Source: Nymphaea colorata
Taxonomy: Eukaryota; Streptophyta; Magnoliopsida; Nymphaeales; Nymphaeaceae
NCBI RefSeq assembly: GCF_008831285.2
Contig: NC_045141.1
Coordinates: forward strand, 15,796,106-15,860,105
DNA: 64,000 nucleotides
Reading direction: 5' to 3'
Positions 1 through 9,669 of the stretch are shown here, in pieces. The position numbers were made by a program, and so were the translations under genes. The notes beneath the pieces are model-generated. The model did no database searches and was not told the DNA's origin. It worked only from the letters and a program-made list of their open reading frames with translations. Each line of letters starts with the position of its first letter. Within the stretch, counting starts at the first letter, position 1.

Positions 1-3000
1 ATCTTTTATTATCTTCATGTGAGTTGAATACAGTTTTTTTTTTTTTAAAGATCATTTCTGGAATCATCTCCTTGATAGATCGTCTTTTCCATTTACAAAC
101 TCAAATTTCAAATCTTGCAATCTGTGGAGGTGGCTAAACTTCAGAGCTGCCATAATAGAACATTCAGAACTCGTTTGATGTTGTTCACTGAACGGCAAAT
201 GTATTGCTCAAGGTTGTCCTGTGTGAGCACACTGACTGCTGAATAAACGTCAGTGTCATTTCTACCTGCGCGTTATATGCATCAATGAACCTGTTAAGAC
301 AGACTTGTAAAAATGGATGCAACAATTTAATGGCGAGTCCCCTGCTTCAGCTACAACTTATAGAGGCTCCCCAGAACCTGCCAGTTGGAAATATATTCTT
401 CCGAGAGCTAAGATTATGAACATCAATTGTGTTCTTTTTCTTAAAACTTGAGATACGTGGATCCATATACATGATTGATAAATTAGGAATTGACGTGTAA
501 TATGTAGCCTTCTGAAGTACAGATCAGACTTATTAGGTAACTAGGTTCATAGTGTTAGATTTATTCCTTATAAATTCAATTTATATATCAGAAAACTGTT
601 ATATGTATGTCTGCATTAGATACTTGGATACATGATCTCATCCATGTAGTTTATTGTATCATGTAGTTCTTTCTGTCTATCTTAGTTACCATGTTAACTT
701 TGTGAGGTTCAGTAATCAATCTACCTTATGTTCATCATGCAGGGAAGTTTGCAATTTGGATGCTACCTCAGCTGTTTGCCTATGCTGCAAATTTTCCAAT
801 CCAAAAATTCCTCCAAGCCCAGCAGAAGGTCATGGCCATGGCTTGGGTGGCTGCGGTTGTTCTTGTTATCCATGCATTCTTGAGCTGGCTCACGATCATC
901 AAACTCGGCTGGGGCCTTGTGGGTGCAGCAGTAACACTCAACCTGTCTTGGTGGCTGGTTGTTTTTGGGGAGTTCGGCTACATAGTGGTCTGCTGCACTG
1001 ATACTTGGACTGGCTTCTCATGGTTGGCTTTCAGGGATCTGTGGGGATTCGTTAAGCTCTCTTTCGCTTCAGCAGTCATGCTATGGTAAGGAAACATGTC
1101 AAAGTTAATCTTTTTGTATTTTTTGTACCAAAAGGCCACTTAATGCATTTTGTTATTGGCAGCTTGGAGTTTTGGTATCTCATGGTGCTCATCGTGATCG
1201 TTAGTTACTTACCAGACCCGCTTGTACCTGTGGATGCTGCCTCCATATGGTAAGCAGGAAAAAAATAAAAAAATAAAAAAAAGTACCCTTGATAAATATA
1301 ATCACTCATACAAAGTTTGCCATTTTTTTTTTCTTGCTAATTGTTACTGACGTGATTTATTTTTTCTAACCTTTGATTGTGAAGGAAAATTTTCTTCTAA
1401 ATTCATCTTTTTTTGGTTCTGAATTAATTTTCCTTCTTCTGTCAGCATGAACATCAATGGCTGGGATGCAATGATTGCGATCGGATTCAATGCTGCAATC
1501 AGGTAATATTTTATGCTAATCTGCTTGAGAATATAACAATGTATGAAACAATCTGTTGATAGATCAACAACTTTGGTTGTCAATCTTTTCCATGACTACT
1601 ATATTTGGGAAGTTCATTAGTGTGTTCAACATTTCATAAGACCTATTGTATAATTGCCAAAAGAAGTACCATTTATTAGGACAAGGAGTTGGAGTAGAGT
1701 CCTTAGTACCCTAGGTGTGTCACTGTTGGCATAACCTTAGTTGTGATGGCGGAGAATAAGTACCGCAGCGTCTCTGTCAAAGAATAGAAGTCTGCATAAT
1801 TCATAATAACAGGTTCAGTTATACAAGCAATGTTTTTTTTACTGCACTGCATTCTTGGATGCTCACGAAATGCCCAAATCCTAGCTTAAGGAAGGTATCT
1901 AATATCTTTTCTTAATTACCAAACACGAGGAAAGCTGCCTATGCAGCAACCCTTTATTAAGGTCTCACACTCATCTGCCTAGGAGCCAGACTGAGGTCTT
2001 TGCTTGCTAATCTGTTTCCATGTAAAAAATGCTAGTCCAAGTTGCTATCACTGAAATGAATGGCTCGATTAAGCAAACTACATCTTACAGACAAACAATG
2101 TTCTAAAACGGCTCAATCAAAAAGGTTTTAGTTTATGGGAACAATGACGTCCTATGTTTCGATCTGTAATGTGCAGTGTGAGAGTGTCAAACGAACTGGG
2201 AGCAGGAGATTCAAATGCAGCAAAATTTGCAGTCTGGGTAGTCTCCGTGACCTCTGTGGCAATTGGGGTTGTCGCCATGATCATTGTTTTTGCTACCCAA
2301 GATGTCTTCCCTGTCCTCTTTTCAAATAGCTCTGCTGTCCAGAAAGAAGTAACCAGACTCGCTGGCTTGCTTGGAATCACTGTGGCACTTAACAGTCTAC
2401 AACCAGTTTTATCAGGCATGTGATCAAACTCTTGTCAACGGCTCCCAGCAAATGAAGGGCATCAGGACTGCCCTTCCGTTTGTTCCTGCGTCGACCAAAA
2501 AACAAGCTCACTTGTATTCTGCTTTTCTTCAGGTGTAGCTGTTGGAGCTGGATGGCAGGCCGTGATTGCTTACATAAACATTGGATGCTACTACATTGTC
2601 GGATTGCCTGCAGGCATACTTCTAGGATTCACTCTCAAGTTTGGTGTGGAGGTGAACTCTTCCTACCTTACTGAATTGAACCCGCCATTTTCTTTTACAT
2701 GAACATGTTTTCATATGGATGCCATAATCATTTAAAATGTGCACGTTCATTAGTCTATGTCACCTGGGTGCTTCCAAATAGCTGGTGCACCTGTGTCGAC
2801 ATTGGTGTTGGTGCTGCTGCTTTTCCGACACATCACATTTGGTTCGGTCAGCCGAACTGGGTCAAAACTGACAATTTTAAATGTGCACATAACTAAATTA
2901 TCTTTAACACAAAATTTTATATATAAATATAAATAAATACAGCTACTAAACAGTTAAAATAACTATGTAACAAATGATTTATATCCATTTATACACACAC

Positions 3001-5348
3001 ATATAGATACACCCTTGCCACATCCGCACCCACACCCACACTCAGGTGACATAGCCATTAGTTTGCAAGCTTGTCTGTGGCTGCACATTTAATGGCGTTT
3101 GCAGCACAATCCCCATAAACAGGATCTAGCCTGCCTTGGCTTTACATTTTGAACAGGTTACATCTATGAGGCACCATCATATGTTCATCTTACTCACGCA
3201 AACACAGGCATAGAAATTCAAGCTATACATTTTTCTAGTTGTATCAATGCTTGAATTTTGACATTAATGATGGGATTGTCTTGACTACTTTAGTGCACCT
3301 ACCAGAAGGTAGACGATTGATCTCAGTTGCATCTTAACCTGCTCTATCTATGTAACTCGTTTTGACAAGTTATGCAACCATAACCTACTATCACTTGGTA
3401 TGTGCATTTCACATGCATATATAAATGCATGAAGCATGCTCATATGCACAAAACAGACATGTACGCATGAAGCATCACAAGTAAATATTGCATCATTACT
3501 GCGAACACTGAGGGCATTTATTACCTTGTTTAGATATCACCAGCTTGATATGGCAACAAAATTTTCTTAGCTTCCATTTCTTGTTTAATACTTGGGAACA
3601 CATTCAACTGCAGGGTATCTGGGGAGGGATGATTACTGGCATAGCTCTGCAGACACTAATTTTGATTGTCATCACTGCCTCCACTGATTGGGAGAAAGAA
3701 GTAAGTGCGATTTGATACAAAGTTTTTTGCATCCATCTGCAATTACTATGAACAACTTGTATTAGACAAACAGTTTACTGCCAAAAATAACAGTACTGAT
3801 ACTTGTGTTAACTCTCAATGGATGTAGGCATCACAAGCAGAGAGCCGTGTGAGGAAGTGGGGTGGATCTCTGGAAAATGGAAATTCCTCTTCGCAAAAGA
3901 ACCAAGTTACAATTGCCTGACCACGGATGCCAGGCTAGCTATTTGGTTTTCTCCACCAGCACCTCAGTTTTGGAGCACCGTAGATTCTTCCATGAGGGCA
4001 GAAATTGTCCAATCCTTCTTGAATTATTCTTCCAATATTCTCTTTATTGCTTGGCAATATGTAAAGGCTTGGGCTTTCTTGCTAATGCATCAAAGTACAC
4101 TCTGGTTAAGCCAAAATCCGTGGAGTCCACTTGGTTGTTAACTAAAATTTTGTATTTGTGGGCAGAAAGGAATTTTAGATGAGAGTTTTTCCCTTTTCTA
4201 TAAAGGTTAAGATCTTTTCTTTGAAGGCAAAATGAGTTTCTTTTGGTAAAGCTTCTGTCTGAACTTTTGTCACACTCAAATAATAAGGTAAGATGCGTTG
4301 AACCATTGTTTTTGGTGAAAATTTTATGAAAAGGCGGCACTTCTGCCTTCAATATCTCAAAATCTCATAGGGAGTACAAAGAACAACAATATGTCAAGCA
4401 TTTCCAAATAAGATGCCTTATTCTTCATCCTCATAAGCTCATAGCAAAGTTGGGGCTAGGAGATGGACCATCATTACTGAAATCTTGATCTTCTCATGAC
4501 ACAAACTAAAGCGTGTTTCGTTAAGGAGAAAATTTTCACTTGAACAAATAAATACATGGCCGTAAGTAACCAAAGAATACTAAACAGGGGCATGAGAGTG
4601 ATCGTATGAACAACTAATCATCCCAACTTCCTCTCAACTGGTGTCATGTTACAAACAAGGAAGTTCAAAATCCTAGATCTAGGCAAACAAGTTCCAAATT
4701 CTGCTTACGCTGTAAAAGGAAGGAAAACTAGGTCTTCAATTTTATATTTTACGAGAAATTACCAATGGAAGAAAAATTAAGACAAAAAACCAGAGATTGA
4801 ACATCAGGAACCATATCAAAATGCCACGCAATATTTACATTTATTGTGCAGGGCGCATCTGCTAGATGATGAACAAAACCACCATAGATGTAAGAGAAGG
4901 TTGCGGAAGGTACCAAAATGTAGAGTCAGGATCAAATCTCAACCTCTAGCATTGTGAAACTTGGGCTTTCCATGAAAAGCCTGGTGATCTGGGCTCACTA
5001 CGGATTTTCCTTCTTCAAGACTTTCCCAACACCTTAAAAACCCATTTTCTATCTTAAAGAATTATATAAGAGGGAATGCGGCTACAGGATGTCAAATCAT
5101 GCGACCTACAAAGCGGCAGTTCTCTTTTTCTGTTTTGACTTGGATGTGCCACTTGAGCAGAATCCTTACTCAAAACTCACACCTCCTTCGTATTTACAAT
5201 GGACTCACTCATTTTCTGGTTTTTTATAAGAATATTGTGATTTTGGAACACATTCATGTTTCAGGAAACATGATGTGAATGCTAATGTTGTTTTCAGATT
5301 TGACAATCAAATGGCGGACACCATGTTTCTTAGAACAAAACAAAGTGA
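1..5348 (+). repeat. Tandem duplication unit A (left copy)
   Basis: Bases 1-5348 match 12940-18333 almost base for base through exons, introns and 3' flank, with small indels. The similarity stops abruptly after the shared tail CAAAGTGA: here the sequence passes into the minus-strand copia remnant, while the right copy continues into unrelated intergenic DNA. The left limit is set by the window edge. Bases 3921-5348 are the 3' UTR and downstream flank of MATE copy A and hold no further gene. Confidence 0.9.
743..3920 (+). CDS. MATE/DETOXIFICATION transporter, copy A (exons 3-9; 5' exons outside window)
   Basis: This is the 3' two thirds of a MATE-family H+-coupled organic-compound efflux carrier, an integral membrane protein of plasma membrane or tonoplast. 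Exons are 743-1085, 1163-1249, 1446-1502, 2177-2415, 2533-2651, 3614-3700 and 3828-3920 (TGA). Family landmarks are the DTWTGFSW loop, the Cys created across the exon 3/4 junction (ML-C-LEFWY), [16 protein letters not shown] across exons 5/6, [14 protein letters not shown] across 6/7 and the TDWEKE end of the last helix. Exon lengths equal those of copy B at 9670-16919, and only about eight residues differ. Exons 1-2 must lie left of base 1; bases 1-742 are the end of intron 2. Intron 6 starts with GC instead of GT. The reading frame is open throughout, so this is probably a functional gene. The transported substrate cannot be inferred. Confidence 0.9.
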
Positions 5349-8301
5349 AAAAACTCCATCTTTTTATGGAAGCGACAACTAGAAGAGCCATTGCTGTATT
5401 TATTTTCGCAATTAGGGCAAAAGTTAATCCTTTCAGTCTGAGTGAATTCCTTAGCAACAAGTCGAGCTTTGTACCGTTCAATTTCTCCATTACTTTTGAA
5501 TTTGATTTTATAAATCCATTTGCATCCAACAAGTTTCTTTTCTTCAGTATGTTTTTTTTCAAGTGCTCTGAGTTCCTCTTTAGGTGTCTTTCCATTTGCC
5601 ATCTTTACATGCCTCAAAATTTTTTGGTTCTTCAAGATTTTTAAGTTGCATGAACATAAGATTTGTATGGTTCAGATATTCTATCAAAAGATAAATATGG
5701 TTCAGATATTCTATCAAAAGATAAATATTTTTCAGTAGAATGAATGTTATCATCTAATAAGTATGTGTAGTAGTCACTTAATCTGACCAGCGGTCTGCAT
5801 TGACGAGAGGAATGTCTTATTTGAGGAAGAGGATTGGTGACATCCATAGCTGGAGTTTGAATTCTTTCTTCACTACTTTGCTCACTCTCATCAACAACTT
5901 CTTGATTTGGGAGACAACAGTAAACTTCTTCATTTTGTCGGTGAGGAATCTGATTGAAGGCATCGATCAAGGGGGAAGAAGTGTTGTTGTCTTGTTTGGT
6001 GGGCTAAGAAAGACATTCCTCTTGTTGAGCATCATCAAAATAGTTTTCAGTCTCATAAAATTTTACATCTCTAGAGACCATCATCTTGTTGGTAATGGGA
6101 TCAAGACATCGATAGCCATGTTTTTTACTTGAATATCCCATGAAAATGCTCTTGACTGCGCGTCTCTTAAACTTATTTCTGAATTTTTCTTGCACATGGA
6201 TGTAACATTTGCATCTGAACACTTTGAGATGTTTTATGGATATGGACCGTTTGAGGAGGAGCTCAAGAGGTACATTTCCATCAATGCTAGAATTAGGAAT
6301 CTGGTTAGATATATAGCAAGCGGTACCAATAGCTTCATTCCAATATTTTTGTGGTACATTCATGTGTATCATGAGAGCACGTGCAATGTTTAATAGTTGA
6401 CGATTTTTTCTCTCTGCGACGCCGTTTTGCTGAGGAGTTCCAACACAAGAGTATTGGGGTTGTATGTCTTTTTGTCGCATAAACTCTTTAAGATTGTCGT
6501 TAACATATTCCCCCTCATTATCAGAGTGAAGTTTTTTTATCTTGATCCCATAGTGAGTATGGATGAGATTGTAGAACTCTTCAAAAATATTTGAAACCTC
6601 ACCTTTATTTTTAAGAAAATAAATCCAAGTTACACAGTCGTATCATCAATAAAAGAGACATAGTATCTATATCCGTTGTGAGATATTTCATGATTCGGTC
6701 CCCATACATCAAAATGTATAAGATCAAAAGCTTCTAACGATTTTTCAATGGATGATTGAAACGGAAGTCTTGTGAACTTGGAAAACTCACAAGCGTCGCA
6801 TGCCCAATCTTCAGTAGTAAGTTGAGGAACAAGTTGTTTGAGGCTCCAATCTGAAATATGGTCCAGTCTAGCATGCCATTTCTGGTATCAAGAATTTCTT
6901 CGGCTGTCTTGGTTGGTAGGAGACTAATGCAATCATCATCAAGGATGTATAATCCTCCTTGAAGATGACCTTTACTAATCACTTTCTTTGAGTTCAGTTC
7001 CTGAAACGTCACGTCCTTGGAAGAAAAAATAGCGAAACAATTATAAGTTTGAGTAATCTTATTAACAAAAATCAGACTTGCTTCAAGTTTTGGAATGAGC
7101 AGAACTTTAGATATATGGTGTCCAAAGAACATCATTGTGCCAGCACCCTCAACATTTATGGAAAAACTATCGGTAGTGAACACAGGCTGTTTATAGTTTT
7201 TGGTAAGTTCACTAAGTGGAGATGATTCACTAGTCATGTGATTGGTAGCTCCAAAGTCTATAATCCATGTATTGTTTTTTGTCATAGAGAATAAGACTAG
7301 AGGCTTATCTTCAGAGGTTTCACCGACTGGTTGAGAGCATACGAGATTGGTCTTGGAGAATTTTTGGAAAAATTTTTCTAGATCATCCTTTGTAACAAAG
7401 TTCGCCAAGTTGATATCTTTTGAAGACGTGGTTGGTTTCTCCTTCTCAGGTCTCCCTATGATCTCCCAACACCATTCACAAGTGTGGCCGGTTTTTTTGC
7501 AGTGTGTGCACTTCCATTTGCTACGAATTCTTATTTTGTTCGATCTGCTTCTTTGTGCTTCTTGAGTGCGAGAAATAGACACCTTTTTTTCTGAATTTTC
7601 TCCTGCGCCCTCATCTTTGGTGGATGAGTTCACACTCTCTCCGCCTAGATACTTCTCTTTGAATAATTTGATAGACAGTGTTGAAAGTTGGAAAAGGATA
7701 TGAGTTCAAGATCTGGTTGCGCAAGGTCTCATAGTCCTCATTGAGACCAGCCAGTACTTTTAAGATTTTATCTTCCTTGAACCATTGTTTGAATATATTA
7801 GGATCAGACGTAGTTGGTCGGTATTGGAGGAGTTCATCAAAAAGGCTGCAAAGATGACCGATGTAAAGATGGACATCCTTGTCTCCCACCATCAATTAGC
7901 AATCTCACATTGAATTTGATATATTTGAGCAAGATTGTTTTGTTCGCTGAACAGCTCTTTGAGTGATTCCCAAATGCCTAGGGCCATGTCTTGATACATG
8001 AACATATTTGCTATTGATGGCTCCATCGAATTTGTCAACCACGACATAACCATGTCGTTTTTAGATTCTCACTCTTCATACCTTGGATCATTAGGAGCAG
8101 GAGGTTTGATTTTTCCATTGACGCATCCCGCCTTAGATCTTCCACTAAGATATAGGCGTGCAAGCCTTGGCCCAACTCAGATAGTTTGCTCCATTGAGAA
8201 GGAGTAGATGTGATCTTCAATGTGTTGCCATGGGGATGGGAGGATTTTGATCCTTTGGAATTTTCATCTCCTTGAGATGCTCCAATTTCAAATTCAACCA
8301 T
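5349..8301 (-). pseudogene. Degenerate copia gag-pol
   Basis: The coding region is split over several frames by stops and frameshifts. Gag segments lie at 8301-8035 and 7895-7611. The 7633-6734 frame carries a CCHC zinc knuckle (CX2CX4HX4C, 7510-7469) and a protease motif in which the usual DSG/DTG has become DFG (near 7258). Integrase follows, with its first Asp in HFDVWGP near 6715, then the SDNEGEYV Asp and the ERKN Glu; a frameshift or stop falls just after the first Asp, near 6640. The 6480-6004 frame is the rest of integrase. RT remains only as the GCKWIYKIK...[12 protein letters not shown] region in 5635-5349. A 30-bp in-frame tandem duplication lies at 5666-5725. This is a fossil, not a functional polyprotein. 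Confidence 0.88.
5666..5725. repeat. 30-bp tandem duplication inside the copia remnant
   Basis: Two exact copies of a 30-bp unit beginning TATGGTTCAGATATTC (5666-5695 and 5696-5725). The insertion is a multiple of three, so it adds ten residues to the old pol linker between integrase and RT. Confidence 0.9.
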
Positions 8302-8830
8302 AATTAAAAAGAAGTCAAACGATAAAAATCACTACCCTAATTGAATAGGTTCACTCTTGACATAAAAGAAGGGAAACAGAGCAATCAGGGAATATAAGGA
8401 GAACAGAGAGAAAATTGGAACAACAGAAACCAGCAGCACTTGTAAATTTTGTATCTCTTCACAAGATTATCCAAAAACTCTACATATTTGTCCAAAAATA
8501 CTAAACACTTACCCGAATCTAACGCCACCATACTTGACCTCTGAATCTCCTTCAGTAAAAAACGTGCCATCGAGAAGCCACGCCTGGAATGCCCTCTCTG
8601 GCGAGCCTTCAAGTGGATTGCGGGACCAAGCCGATTTTTTGGAATTCAATTTTGGACTTCTGTCCAATGATAGAAAATGCCTAGGGATCAACGTTGTTGA
8701 ACACGATCTAGCAATATTTCACGGTCTCTGGAATGATCACTGCTTGCTGGCGTCACCTCCAATGACCGGAGTTATTTAGCATCAGCAGACACAATCTTGT
8801 AGCAGACAACAGAAAGACCTCCTTTAACAA

Positions 8831-8846
8831 CCGAGCTCTAATACCA
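8831..8846 (-). other. Retrotransposon primer-binding site
   Basis: On the minus strand this reads TGGTATTAGAGCTCGG. It resembles the TGGTATCAGAGC primer-binding site complementary to initiator methionine tRNA that is typical of plant copia elements, with one mismatch. It sits immediately inside the LTR, as expected. Confidence 0.8.
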
Positions 8847-9117
8847 TGTTAAAAACATAGAATAGGAAAAAAAATCAAGCATGTACGTGGTTCGGCATTA
8901 TGATGCTACATCCACGGGAAAGGGAGCTCTCATTTTATTCATTCTTTGATGATTTTGAGAGAGGATGAACTCTTAATGTATAGACTACAAGCTAGACCAC
9001 TTTAGGTAAGAGAATCATGCAACAATCCTACCTGCTAAACAAGATAACAAGATCTTGATGGATAAGGAAATTATGAAATAAAGAAACTATGATAAAGGCT
9101 GCTAAACCTTTCCAACA
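8847..9117 (-). repeat. 5' LTR of the copia element
   Basis: About 271 bp. On the minus strand it begins TGTTGGAAAGG and ends TTTTTAACA, matching the TG...CA ends of LTRs, and it is followed directly by the primer-binding site. It contains the TACGTGGTTCGGC stretch (8894-8906 on the + strand) that I recall from many plant copia LTRs. No second LTR is present in the window. The outer limit at 9117 is inferred from the TGTT/AACA symmetry. Confidence 0.75.
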
Positions 9118-9669
9118 AAGAAATGAGGTAATGGAATTATGGAGGCAATCCTTGTAATTTTGCTAAGAGAGAGAGAGAGAGTTCATACGAATTCCATGCA
9201 TCCACGTCAAAGGCACGTTTAGAGAGAGAGATTGTGTGTCTTCGGTTTTGGTGAATGGAATGCAGTCACGTTCACCGACGACCGGCGACACAACCCCCAC
9301 ATTTAGCGGCGGAAATTTCCGTGCCCTCGTCAGGTTTCTCAATGGGCCCACGAAAATTGACTCACCTCTTCTTATGCTACATATATAATCATGTACTTCT
9401 TTCCGGTCTTGCCTGTCTTTACCAAACTACTTAACCCAACTTCTTGTCCGATCTCCCAATCTGATAGATATCGTCTTTTTGAGTTTCACACGGTTTGAGA
9501 ACTTAAAGCTCAGTTAGAAGCTAAGCTCTCAGGTGAATGCATTGATTCGCGTTAATTTAATCAGAAGATGATGAGAGGAGTTGACTTCTGTGCTCTCACC
9601 TCTATTTATGTTGTCTGCTGCCAGAAGTTGTGGAGTAAGGCGCGCTCTGTCATCTCCAAATAGCAGAGA
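9118..9669 (+). promoter_or_regulatory. Promoter and 5' UTR region of MATE copy B
   Basis: This is all the DNA between the copia LTR and the start codon. It contains a short (AG)n run at 9166-9181, a GC-richer block (9240-9350), and a good TATA-like box TATATAAT at 9382-9389. That would place the transcription start near 9415 and give a 5' UTR of about 250 nt. The LTR therefore ends only about 265 bp upstream of the TATA-like box and points the other way. Confidence 0.5.
9568..9663 (+). other. Upstream ORF (31 codons) in the MATE-B leader
   Basis: It opens with two consecutive ATG codons (9568, 9571) and ends at TAG 9661-9663, six bases before the MATE ATG at 9670. It lies inside the inferred 5' UTR in a different frame from the main ORF. 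The main ATG has a strong context (A at -3, G at +4). If transcribed, this uORF would depress translation of the transporter or require reinitiation or leaky scanning. It exists only if no 5' UTR intron removes it. Confidence 0.5.

Larger units (their letters stand above)
5349..9117 (-). mobile_element. Ty1/copia-type LTR retrotransposon, 3'-truncated, minus orientation
   Basis: Read on the minus strand, the order is 5' LTR (9117-8847), primer-binding site (8846-8831), gag, protease, integrase, then the first part of reverse transcriptase. That order (integrase before RT) is diagnostic for copia. The element stops shortly after the RT N-terminal motif near 5349. The rest of RT, RNase H and the 3' LTR are missing, so it cannot move by itself. 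It lies exactly between the two MATE duplication units. Confidence 0.9.
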
